Source of the DNA: Microbulbifer pacificus
Lineage (GTDB): Bacteria; Pseudomonadota; Gammaproteobacteria; Pseudomonadales; Cellvibrionaceae
Length of the DNA: 64,000 nucleotides
Assembly (NCBI RefSeq): GCF_002959965.1
Contig: NZ_PREV01000026.1
Location: 1,991,501-2,055,500 of the forward strand
Direction of reading: 5' to 3'
The notes beneath the pieces were generated by a model, which was not told the origin of the DNA, searched no databases, and saw only the letters and a program-made list of their open reading frames with translations. Both the position numbers and the translations under genes were made by a program. Every line of letters begins with the position of its first letter. Position 1 is the first letter of the stretch. Below are positions 9,754-18,867 of the stretch, one piece after another.

Positions 9754-10944
9754 ATGACCCAAGCTGAACGCTGGATGCTACCGGATGGCATCGCCGAGAT
9801 TTTGCCCGCGGATGCCAAGCGGGTGGAAACCCTGCGCAGAAACCTGCTGGATCTCTACCACCGTTGGGGCTATGAGATGATCATTCCGCCGATGGTGGAA
9901 TTCACCGACTCCCTGCTGATTGGCATGGGGCGGGATGTGGATCTGCGTACCTTCCGCGTCACCGACCAGCTCTCCGGGCGCAGCCTGGGCATTCGCGCGG
10001 ATATCACGCCGCAGGCGGCGCGTATCGATTCCCACAGTTTTCCCCGCAGCGGCGCGAACCGCCTCTGCTACGCCGGCCAGGTACTCTACACCCGCCCGCG
10101 TACCCCCATGGGGCCGCGTGCGCCGATCCAGATCGGCGCTGAGCTCTACGGTGTTGAGAGCCTGCAGGGCGATATCGAAGTCATCAGTCTGATGCTCGAA
10201 ACCCTCGCGACCGCCGGCATCCGCGAGATCCATCTCGATCTGGGGCACGTGGCGATTTTCCGCAGCCTGGCCGAGGTGGCGAGGCTCGACAGCGACCAGC
10301 AGGCTGCACTTATTGCCCTGCTGCAGAGCAAGGCAGTGGCGGATATCGAGCGCTGGGTGGAAGAACATGTGGCCGACGCTCAGGCCGCCACCTGGCTGCG
10401 CAGCCTGCCGCGCCTTGCCGGTGGTAGCGAATGTCTGGCGCGTGCGCGCGAACTGTTCGCCGGCGGCCCCGGCGCCCTGGTGAGCGCGCTGGAAGAGTTG
10501 CAGCAGGTGGCGGATGCCGTGGCGCGCCGCTACCCGCAGGTAACCCTGTTTTTTGATCTGGGTGAAATGCGTGGCTACGACTACGAGACCGGACTGGTCT
10601 TTGCCGCCTACTCCCCGGGCCACGGCCAGGCCCTGGCCAACGGTGGCCGCTACAATGGTATCGGTGCCGTGTTCGGGCGCGACCGCGCGGCCACCGGTTT
10701 CAGTACCGATCTGGCGGCCATCAATGCCCTGGGGCACAACGGCGCTGCCGAGGCGGGTGCTATTCTCGCGCCCGCGAGCGACTGTGCGGCGCTGTGGCAG
10801 GCGGTAGGTGCCCTGCGCGCCAGTGGCGAGGTTGTGATCAGTGCCATGCCCGGGGAGGGCAGCGATGATACCGAAACCCTCGCGCGCTGTGACCGCGAGC
10901 TGGTGCGAGACGGTGACACCTGGGTGGTGAAGCCGCGCTCCTGA
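9754..10944 (+). CDS. hisZ: ATP phosphoribosyltransferase regulatory subunit HisZ
   Basis: HisZ is a catalytically inactive paralogue of histidyl-tRNA synthetase that activates the short form of HisG in the first step of histidine synthesis. From the ATG at 9754 the product has 396 residues and begins MTQAERWMLPDGIAEILP. Class II synthetase-like motifs include the RWGYEMIIPP region, the RADITPQAARID segment and GGRYNGIGAVFGRDRAATGF near the end. The C-terminal anticodon-binding domain of HisRS is absent, as expected. No strong ribosome-binding site precedes the ATG. The hflC-hisZ-purA order is common in pseudomonads and relatives. Confidence 0.93.
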   Translation: MTQAERWMLPDGIAEILPADAKRVETLRRNLLDLYHRWGYEMIIPPMVEFTDSLLIGMGRDVDLRTFRVTDQLSGRSLGIRADITPQAARIDSHSFPRSGANRLCYAGQVLYTRPRTPMGPRAPIQIGAELYGVESLQGDIEVISLMLETLATAGIREIHLDLGHVAIFRSLAEVARLDSDQQAALIALLQSKAVADIERWVEEHVADAQAATWLRSLPRLAGGSECLARARELFAGGPGALVSALEELQQVADAVARRYPQVTLFFDLGEMRGYDYETGLVFAAYSPGHGQALANGGRYNGIGAVFGRDRAATGFSTDLAAINALGHNGAAEAGAILAPASDCAALWQAVGALRASGEVVISAMPGEGSDDTETLARCDRELVRDGDTWVVKPRS

Positions 10945-11026
10945 ACCCTAGACTACCCAGTTGATTCAAGAATTTAGGCCGCACGACGGGCGCGGCCGCT
11001 CTTTTCATCCGCCCGTCCATTGTTGA

Positions 11027-12373
<1,347 letters not shown>

Positions 12374-12392
12374 TCGATCTCTCTCCAGATCC

Positions 12393-12425
12393 GGGACCGG
12401 CGAAACCCGCCGGTCCCAATCTTTC
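12393..12425 (+). terminator. Strong hairpin after purA
   Basis: GGGACCGGCG (12393-12402) pairs perfectly with CGCCGGTCCC (12408-12417) across a five-base loop. The following AATCTTTCCTT is a weak T tract. It most likely terminates the hisZ-purA unit, perhaps with reduced efficiency. Confidence 0.7.
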
Positions 12426-12536
12426 CTTGCCTGGGCCAGGCGTCTGGCGGTTAAATTCCGATCATGAGACTGCAATTAAACTTGCGGTCACAAAAATCTG
12501 CCATACTGGCACTCGTGTCCAGATCGGGAATTCACT

Positions 12537-13205
12537 ATGTCCGCCAGCCTGTCTACCGGTGTCGGCAGCCGTTACAGCTTTGCCGAAGAAATCGCCAACA
12601 GTATTACCCACGGTATCGGAGCCCTGCTGGCCATTGCCGGCCTGGGTGTTCTGTGCGGGTTCGCGGCGCTGCGCGGCGACGCCTGGCATATCGTCAGCAG
12701 CAGCATCTACGCAGCGACGCTGATCCTGTGTTTCTCCGCCTCGACGCTGTATCACAGCATCACGCATGAAGGTGCCAAGCAGATACTGCGCACCCTCGAC
12801 CACTCCGCCATCTTCCTGCTGATTGCCGGCACCTACACCCCATTTACCCTGGTGACCCTGCGCGGTCCCTGGGGATGGTCGTTGTTCGGGGTGATCTGGG
12901 GGCTGGCGTTACTGGGGCTGATTATTCAGTTCACGCCGCTGAAAAAGCTCCGCGCGCTGTCGATTACCCTGAGTGCGCTGATGGGGTGGGTGGTGATCGC
13001 GGCGATCAAACCGCTGATGGATAATCTCGCGCCCGGCGGCCTGTGGCTGCTGGTGCTGGGCGGCCTCTGTTACACCGGTGGAATCGGTTTTTACCTGTGG
13101 CGTGGGCTGCGCTTTCACCATGCCATCTGGCACTTGTTTGTGCTGGCGGGCGGTGCGTTGCATTTCTTTGCGGTGCTGTTTTATGTGATTCCGCCGGCGG
13201 CGTGA
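12537..13205 (+). CDS. trhA: Hemolysin III / TrhA (PAQR-like) membrane protein
   Basis: This is a seven-helix inner-membrane protein of the hemolysin III family, related to eukaryotic PAQR receptors; bacterial members affect membrane energetics and fluidity. The 222-residue product starts MSASLSTGVG and carries the signature EEIANSITHGIG, the ASTLYHS motif after the second helix, and the HAIWHLFVLAGGALHFF stretch whose histidines fit the family metal site. Hydrophobic segments cover nearly the whole protein. The name hemolysin is historical and no lytic activity can be inferred. It is preceded by the purA terminator and probably has its own promoter. Confidence 0.88.
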   Translation: MSASLSTGVGSRYSFAEEIANSITHGIGALLAIAGLGVLCGFAALRGDAWHIVSSSIYAATLILCFSASTLYHSITHEGAKQILRTLDHSAIFLLIAGTYTPFTLVTLRGPWGWSLFGVIWGLALLGLIIQFTPLKKLRALSITLSALMGWVVIAAIKPLMDNLAPGGLWLLVLGGLCYTGGIGFYLWRGLRFHHAIWHLFVLAGGALHFFAVLFYVIPPAA

Positions 13206-13338
13206 TACCCCCGTAAAAATTCTCCGTTGAATAGAGTGTCGGGCCGGTCACAACCAGGGTTACTGGCGTTTATCTTCCCTTTCCGTTGACGGGCTTCCGT
13301 TCTACCCTTGTGCGAGCTGTTTTTGCCAAGGAGTTGTC

Positions 13339-14565
13339 ATGCTTCATTCCACCACGGCGTCACCGCGCCGCTTCGGTTTTATTTCATTCCTGATTTCTTT
13401 GCTGCTGGTGCTGCCGCTGTTTGCGAGCGCGGCGGCGGACCCGGGGTTTGAAAAGTGGAAACAGGAATTCCGCAAACAGGCGCTGAGTGAGGGAATTTCC
13501 GCGGAGACCTTCGATCGCGCCTTCAAGGGTGTCGACTCTCCCGATCAATGGGTGTTGGACAAGGCGGGTTTTCAACCCGAATTCAAAGCGCCGGCGTGGC
13601 AGTACTTCGACAACCGTATTACGAAATTTGCGGTAAAGCGCGGACGCGAGAAAAAACAGGAACTGCAGCCCTGGCTGGACAAGATCGAGAAGCAGTTCGG
13701 GGTGAACCCGAATATTCTGCTGGCCATCTGGTCGATGGAGTCGAGCTTTGGCGCGATCCTGGACAATAAGAATGTGATGCGCAGTGTGGTGCGCTCACTG
13801 GCGACTCTGGCCTACGCGGACCCCAAGCGCAAAAAGTTCGGTACCAGCCAGCTGTTGGCGGCGCTGAAAATTCTGCAGAGCGGTGATATCGACGAGAGTC
13901 ATCTGACCGGTTCCTGGGCGGGTGCCATGGGGCACACGCAGTTTATTCCCACCAGCTATCAGGCCTATGCGGTGGATATGGATGGCGACGGCAAGCGCGA
14001 TATCTGGAATTCGGTACCGGACGCACTTGCGACGGCAGCGAGCCTGTTGAGCAAAAATGGCTGGCGCAGCGGGGAAACCTGGGGCTACGAGGTGACCATT
14101 CCGGCGAACAAGCTGCCGGCGGGCAAGCTGAAGATTTCGGAGTGGGAGAAGCTCGGGGTGAAACGGGTGCGTGGGCAGGCGTTTCCGCGTGCGGATGATG
14201 AGGCGGAGCTGAAGGTGCCGGCGGGGAGGGGGGGGCCTGCGTTTCTGGTGCTGAAGAATTTCTTTGTGATCAAGCGTTACAACAATTCCGATCGCTATGC
14301 GTTGGCGGTGGGGATTCTGGCGGATCAGATTGGTGGGGCGGAGCCTCTGACGAAGGATTGGAAACGTCCGTTCACCAAGCTGGATCACGATGAGATCGTT
14401 GAGTTGCAGACCAAGCTGAAGGAGAAGGGGTTCTACGACGGCGAGGTCGATGGCAAGGCCGGGGGCGAGACCCGCAAGGCGATTCTCAAGTTTGAGGAGA
14501 GCGCCGGGGTTGAGCTTCAGGGTTTCCCCAGCAAGGAAGTGCTGGAGCTTTTGCGCAAGAAATAA
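13339..14565 (+). CDS. Lytic murein transglycosylase, MltB/SLT2 family, with C-terminal peptidoglycan-binding domain
   Basis: The 408-residue exported protein cleaves the MurNAc-GlcNAc bond with formation of anhydro-muropeptides. A signal peptide (FISFLISLLLVLPLFASAA) has no lipobox cysteine, so it is soluble rather than a lipoprotein like MltB itself. The SLT2 catalytic domain shows WSMESSFGAI with the catalytic Glu, the GSWAGAMGHTQFIP motif and the DMDGDGKRDIWNS calcium-loop-like stretch. A PG_binding_1 domain (about residues 345-405) begins LDHDEIVELQTKLKEKGFYD. The ribosome-binding site AAGGAG precedes the ATG. It resembles Slt/MltB homologues of pseudomonads, but I do not assign a specific symbol. 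Confidence 0.92.
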   Translation: MLHSTTASPRRFGFISFLISLLLVLPLFASAAADPGFEKWKQEFRKQALSEGISAETFDRAFKGVDSPDQWVLDKAGFQPEFKAPAWQYFDNRITKFAVKRGREKKQELQPWLDKIEKQFGVNPNILLAIWSMESSFGAILDNKNVMRSVVRSLATLAYADPKRKKFGTSQLLAALKILQSGDIDESHLTGSWAGAMGHTQFIPTSYQAYAVDMDGDGKRDIWNSVPDALATAASLLSKNGWRSGETWGYEVTIPANKLPAGKLKISEWEKLGVKRVRGQAFPRADDEAELKVPAGRGGPAFLVLKNFFVIKRYNNSDRYALAVGILADQIGGAEPLTKDWKRPFTKLDHDEIVELQTKLKEKGFYDGEVDGKAGGETRKAILKFEESAGVELQGFPSKEVLELLRKK

Positions 14566-14600
14566 CGAAGAGCTTTTCTCTGGCCCGCTGGCGGCTAGGC

Positions 14601-14696
14601 AGCGGGTGAAGCATTTCGAAACCGCTGTGAATACATCCATGTACGCTGCGTCGGCAACATCCCTGTTGCCGACGCTTTCGAAATGCTTCCCCCGCT
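14601..14696. repeat. Nested palindromic extragenic element (bidirectional terminator or REP-like repeat)
   Basis: Outer arms of 21 bases (14601-14621 and 14676-14696) are inverted copies with one mismatch. Inside them a perfect 12-base stem, GCGTCGGCAACA (14648-14659) with TGTTGCCGACGC (14664-14675), closes on a TCCC loop, and TACAT-CC-ATGTA lies at 14632-14643. The element sits between two convergent genes and would form a three-part cruciform or RNA fold. No T run follows either side. It looks like a dispersed extragenic repeat, but copies elsewhere in the genome are outside this window. Confidence 0.7.
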
Positions 14697-14747
14697 ACCT
14701 GTCCTTCACCTCAGGTTTAATCACTTCGTAAGCGAGGTTGCTGGGAG

Positions 14748-15800
14748 TTAGTAGTTCTCTTCCGGTAACAACGTATCCTGCAGCAATTCCAGATTTTCCA
14801 ATACCTCGTTCGGCTCATGGAAATACGCCACGTGGTACATCGCCTCGCCTTCCTGCACCAGCGGGATGTTCTGCTTGCCGATGATGATGCCGTCGGCGTC
14901 TGCCACTACCTTGTCGAGTTCGTTGCCGTAGAGATCGGCGATGGTGGCGAGGGTTTCTCCTTTGCGCACGTGATCGCCGAGCTGGCGTTTGTGGTTGACG
15001 ATGCCGCTGTCGCCGGCGCGCAGCCAGCCGCTGCGGCGGGCGACGAAGGGTTCGATGCCGTGTGGGGATTTTCTCGGGGGAAGCATCTGCAGGTGGCGCA
15101 GGACGTTGAGCACGCCTTTGACACCGGCGCGGATGCAGAGCTCGTCGAAGCGCAGGGCTTCACCGGCCTCGTACAGCAGGATACGCACGCCGAGGTCGGC
15201 GGCGGCCTGGCGCAGGGAGCCGTCGCGCAGGGTGGCGTTGAGGAGTACGGGGACGCCGAAGGCGGCAGCCATGGCGCGGGTCTGCTGGTCGTCGAGATTG
15301 GCGCGGATCTGCGGGAGGTTGCTGCGGTGTACGGCGCCGGTATGCAGGTCGATGCCGTAGTCGCATTTGGAGACGATCTGGTCGAGGAATACGTGGGCCA
15401 TGCGCGCGGCGAGGGAGCCGCGGGCGGAGCCGGGGAAGGAGCGGTTGAGGTCGCGGCGATCGGGGAGATAGCGGGATTGCTGCAGTACGCCGTAGACATT
15501 GACTACCGGTACGGCAATAAGGGTGCCGCGCAGGGATTTGAGCGCTTTGCTGTTGATCAGGCGGCTGATGATTTCCACTCCGTTGAGTTCGTCGCCGTGG
15601 AGGGCGGCGCACACGAAGATGGTGGGTCCGGATTTTTTTCCGCGCTGTATGTACACCGGGATGGCCATTTCGGTGTCCGTGTATAGACGCACGATGGGCA
15701 GTTCGATTTTGCGGGTTTCGCCGCGGGCGACGGGCACGCCGGCGATGGTGATGACGTCGTCCATGGATTTCTTGACGTTGTTCGGGGGCTGTTGGGTCAT
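14748..15800 (-). CDS. Succinylglutamate desuccinylase/aspartoacylase family zinc hydrolase (M14-like)
   Basis: The 350-residue protein belongs to the AstE/AspA branch of M14 zinc carboxypeptidase-like hydrolases, which cleave N-acyl amino acids. Zinc ligands are visible in CAALHGDELNG (His and Glu) and in the IDLHTG motif (His), and the likely catalytic Glu lies in LLYEAGEALRFDE. The C-terminal third (SGIVNHKRQLGDHVRKGETL) resembles the beta-rich lipoyl-like domain typical of stand-alone members. It has no signal peptide. It is not in an arginine-catabolism operon, so a role in the AST pathway is not supported and the substrate is unknown. It faces the upstream transglycosylase gene. Confidence 0.88.
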   Translation of the reverse strand: MTQQPPNNVKKSMDDVITIAGVPVARGETRKIELPIVRLYTDTEMAIPVYIQRGKKSGPTIFVCAALHGDELNGVEIISRLINSKALKSLRGTLIAVPVVNVYGVLQQSRYLPDRRDLNRSFPGSARGSLAARMAHVFLDQIVSKCDYGIDLHTGAVHRSNLPQIRANLDDQQTRAMAAAFGVPVLLNATLRDGSLRQAAADLGVRILLYEAGEALRFDELCIRAGVKGVLNVLRHLQMLPPRKSPHGIEPFVARRSGWLRAGDSGIVNHKRQLGDHVRKGETLATIADLYGNELDKVVADADGIIIGKQNIPLVQEGEAMYHVAYFHEPNEVLENLELLQDTLLPEENY

Positions 15801-15956
15801 TGTATAAGTGACTTTCTGTTCGATAGGCGTCGGAATAGTGTAATCGCGGTGAATGCACTGCGCCCGCGTTGCGGACCTGTCATCGGCTGCTGTTACAATC
15901 GGGCGACGTTCGGGCGCTGTCAGTCCGGCACCTGTTAACTGGATGATTGGATAGTG

Positions 15957-17153
15957 ATGAAGCCCGAATTATTGAAAATGGCCCTGATTCTCGGGCTGTT
16001 GAGTTGCGTTGGTCCCTTTGCCATCGATATGTACCTGCCGGCGATGCCGGCCATGGCGGAGGATTACGGGGTGCCGGCGGCCATGTCCCAGTACACCCTG
16101 GTGGCGTTCTTTGTCGCCTTCGGGATCTGCCAGCTGTTCTACGGTCCGGCGGCGGATATGTTCGGGCGCAAACCGCCACTGTATTTCGGGCTGGTGCTGT
16201 TTCTGTTCGCCTCCGTAGGGTGTGCACTGGCACCCACGATCGAGTGGTTGATCGCGCTGCGTTTTGTGCAGGGCGTGGGGGCCGCCTCGGTGATGTCGAT
16301 TCCGCGCGCGATCATCCGCGACCGCTACACCGGCACCGAGGCCACGCGCCTGATGACGACAATTATGCTGGTGGTCTCTGTTTCCCCGATGCTGGCGCCG
16401 CTGGTGGGCAGCCTGTTGATGGAGCCCTTCGGTTGGCCTGCGGTGTTTTACGGTGTGGCTCTGGCCACCTTGGCGAGTCTGCTGTTGATCCGTTTTGCAC
16501 TGCCGGAAACACTGCCGATTGCCGCGCGTACCCCATTGGAAATCGGCGCCATGTTCGATGCTTTCCGGGTGTTGTTGCGGGATGCCTATTTCATGGGAAT
16601 GACGCTGATCGGCGGCATGGGGATGGCGAGCTTCTTTGCGTTTCTGTCGGTCTCCACCTTCCTGTACACGGATTACTACGGCCTGACGCCCACTCAGTTC
16701 AGTCTGGCGTTTGCGTTGAATGCGTTGGGATTCTTCATTGCCAGCCAGTTCGCGGCGAACCTGTGTGAGCGTTTCGGCGGCGTAGCGGTAGTGAAGTGGG
16801 CGGTGACGGGCTTCGCCCTCAGCGCGGCGCTGAACCTGCTGTTGAACCTGCTGGGGGTGGACGACTTTGCGATGCTGGTGGGGCTTTTGTTACTGGGCAA
16901 TGCCTTTCTCGGTCTGGTGGTGCCCACCAGTATGGTGCTGTCCCTGGACGACCACGGTCCCATCGCCGGCACCGCTGCGGCCCTTGGCGGCACTCTGCAG
17001 ATGATGCTGGGTGCGGCGGCCATCGGCATAGTGAGTGCAGTGTTCGACGGTACACCGCTGATACTGGTGGCGGCGGTCGCTACCTGCGGGGTGGCGGCGG
17101 TGTTACTGTTTTTGCTGACACTGCGGCAGTCCCCGGCGCCGGCGATGAGCTGA
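15957..17153 (+). CDS. Bcr/CflA-type multidrug efflux MFS transporter
   Basis: The roughly 400-residue protein has about twelve hydrophobic segments and belongs to the DHA1 branch of the major facilitator superfamily, proton-coupled exporters of drugs or small metabolites. The first helix contains FAIDMYLPAMPAM, characteristic of the Bcr/CflA group. The loop 2-3 motif is GPAADMFGRKPPLY, and helix 4 carries RFVQGVGAASVMSIPRAI. A GTG lies one codon upstream (15954) and could also start translation; no strong ribosome-binding site separates them. The gene is divergently oriented from the M14 hydrolase and ends at a bidirectional terminator. Its substrate cannot be told from sequence. Confidence 0.9.
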   Translation: MKPELLKMALILGLLSCVGPFAIDMYLPAMPAMAEDYGVPAAMSQYTLVAFFVAFGICQLFYGPAADMFGRKPPLYFGLVLFLFASVGCALAPTIEWLIALRFVQGVGAASVMSIPRAIIRDRYTGTEATRLMTTIMLVVSVSPMLAPLVGSLLMEPFGWPAVFYGVALATLASLLLIRFALPETLPIAARTPLEIGAMFDAFRVLLRDAYFMGMTLIGGMGMASFFAFLSVSTFLYTDYYGLTPTQFSLAFALNALGFFIASQFAANLCERFGGVAVVKWAVTGFALSAALNLLLNLLGVDDFAMLVGLLLLGNAFLGLVVPTSMVLSLDDHGPIAGTAAALGGTLQMMLGAAAIGIVSAVFDGTPLILVAAVATCGVAAVLLFLLTLRQSPAPAMS

Positions 17154-17173
17154 TTTCAGGAACCTGGACCAAC

Positions 17174-17207
17174 AAAAAACCCGGCGCTGCAAAGTGCCGG
17201 GTTTTTT
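17174..17207. terminator. Bidirectional intrinsic terminator between MFS exporter and LPMO genes
   Basis: AAAAAACCCGGC (17174-17185) is an exact inverted copy of GCCGGGTTTTTT (17196-17207), separated by a ten-base loop. It provides a GC stem followed by a T run when read on either strand, so it can end both convergent transcripts. Confidence 0.88.
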
Positions 17208-17233
17208 CTTTTCGTTTGCTTTCTGTTGGCGAA

Positions 17234-18712
17234 TCAGAGCTTGATCCAGGCATCTCCCCAATTGGCGCCGGTTCCGGGTGCGTAGTGGTAGGGGCTGTTG
17301 ATGTTGCACCACTGGCCCTCGGGGAAGGGGCGGCACTGGTAGCGGTTGCCGTCACTGCCGAGTACCACGGTTTCGCCCGGCACGTAGCTGCCGATACCCG
17401 CCGGGTACACATAGTCGTAATCCCCATTACCGGTGGATTCCGGCGTGTGCGTGATACCTGCGGTAGCGGTAGCGCTGACCTGCCCGTCGTTCACTGCGAG
17501 CTCGACGGTGACCGTCTGCGCCTGTGCCGGGGCATCGAGGTTCAGTACCACGTTCGCACCAGTGGTGCCGCTGAGGCTCGCACCGGCACCGCTCAGGATC
17601 TGCCAGCTGTAGCTCAGGGGGTCGCCGTCGGGATCGCTGGACTGGCTGGCGGACAGGTTGACCGCGCCGGCACCGGTGACGCTGGTGGGGGAGGCGCTGA
17701 TAACTGCGCTGGGTGCCTGGTTACCATCGGCGGGCTGGATGTCCACCTCATGACTCAGGTTCAGATTTGCCTGAGTGTACACACGGTTGCCCGAGGCGCT
17801 CTGCACCGGTGTGATGGTGTCGCTGGCGGGGTCGAGTACACCGATGCGGGCATACTGGGACTGGGCGTTGACGGCGTTGGCAAACCCGAAGGCCCAGTCC
17901 GCGGCGGAGGCGTCCTGATTTACGCTGTAAACGATGCTTTCCAGGTCATTGCCACTGCTGTTAAACAGGCGCAGGGTCACCTGGCTGCCCGCGGATAGGC
18001 CGGACTGCGCCTGCAGCGCGCCCTCGTCTGCCCACACGCTGGTGCTGCCGCCACCAAGAACGACATCGGTACAGGTGTAGAAAGCTTCGGTACTGTCGTT
18101 GCGCTGCCAGGTGGTGTAGATCACATGCTTGCCGGTGAGTTGGGGCAGCGGGCAGGTGAGGGTATAGCGTTTGTCTGCGCCCACCGGCACATTGCCGAGA
18201 CGACAGAATTCAAACAGGTCGCCCCACTTCAGCGGTTCGCTGCCGGTGTAGCCCTGCCGGGTGATGTAGAAAATCCAGTCGCGGGTGCTGTGGGGGGCGG
18301 TGGCGTAGAAGCGGAAATCGAACGTGCCGTCCGCCTTGGGGGTGATGGGAGTTGCCTGCCAGTCGCTGCGTGCCAGGTTCATGCCGGCGTACTTGCTGCG
18401 TCCACCCGCACAGAGCTGACCATCGGGCACCAGGGCCTGGTGGTTACCATCCGCGTTGGCCTGGTTGATCTCGTTCCAGTCGTAAAACGGCTGGGTGCCA
18501 CCCACCGCCTTGGCCGCGGCGCAGGCAGGGTCTGACGGATTTTCCGGGTTGTTCAGGAAGCAGTTGTAAATGCGGCTCTCCGGCACTTCCATGGTGCCGT
18601 GTGCCTGGCTGGTTTGACTGAACGCACTGAGGAACAACAGCGGTGCGACGATGCCAGCGGCGGCCAGTGCGGAGGTCGGCCTGCTTTCCGGATCGGAGGA
18701 GGTGAATGTCAT
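17234..18712 (-). CDS. Secreted AA10 lytic polysaccharide monooxygenase with C-terminal chitin-binding module
   Basis: The 492-residue protein is a copper LPMO that oxidatively cleaves crystalline chitin or cellulose outside the cell. A long signal peptide ends SQTSQA, so the mature N-terminus is the copper-binding His of HGTMEVPESRIYNC. The second copper His lies in GKHVIYTTWQRND. After the catalytic domain (to about residue 225) comes a GbpA-like beta domain, then a PKD-like domain (APSAVISASPTSVTGAGA, about 330-415), and a C-terminal module with YPAGIGSYVPGETVVLGSDG and QCRPFPEGQWCN, resembling CBM73/CBM5-type chitin binders. It was probably exported by Sec and then by a type II system, which is not seen here. 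Chitin is the likeliest substrate. Confidence 0.93.
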   Translation of the reverse strand: MTFTSSDPESRPTSALAAAGIVAPLLFLSAFSQTSQAHGTMEVPESRIYNCFLNNPENPSDPACAAAKAVGGTQPFYDWNEINQANADGNHQALVPDGQLCAGGRSKYAGMNLARSDWQATPITPKADGTFDFRFYATAPHSTRDWIFYITRQGYTGSEPLKWGDLFEFCRLGNVPVGADKRYTLTCPLPQLTGKHVIYTTWQRNDSTEAFYTCTDVVLGGGSTSVWADEGALQAQSGLSAGSQVTLRLFNSSGNDLESIVYSVNQDASAADWAFGFANAVNAQSQYARIGVLDPASDTITPVQSASGNRVYTQANLNLSHEVDIQPADGNQAPSAVISASPTSVTGAGAVNLSASQSSDPDGDPLSYSWQILSGAGASLSGTTGANVVLNLDAPAQAQTVTVELAVNDGQVSATATAGITHTPESTGNGDYDYVYPAGIGSYVPGETVVLGSDGNRYQCRPFPEGQWCNINSPYHYAPGTGANWGDAWIKL

Positions 18713-18867
18713 GGCGATTTCCTGCTTATTGTTGTTTGTCTTGTCGGTGTGCGCTCGGGCAGCGGCTCATGAAACCGAAAAATGACAACGCTGTCCTGCC
18801 CCTGTCATGCTAATGGAAGCCGCGCCCCCGCCAAGGGGAGCGTGCGCCAAAAAGAGGTACGTAAGTG

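Noticed and set aside
12537..13205. Pore-forming hemolysin associated with the T6SS
   Set aside because: The protein is a seven-helix TrhA/PAQR-like membrane protein found in most bacteria and is linked to purA, not to secretion genes.
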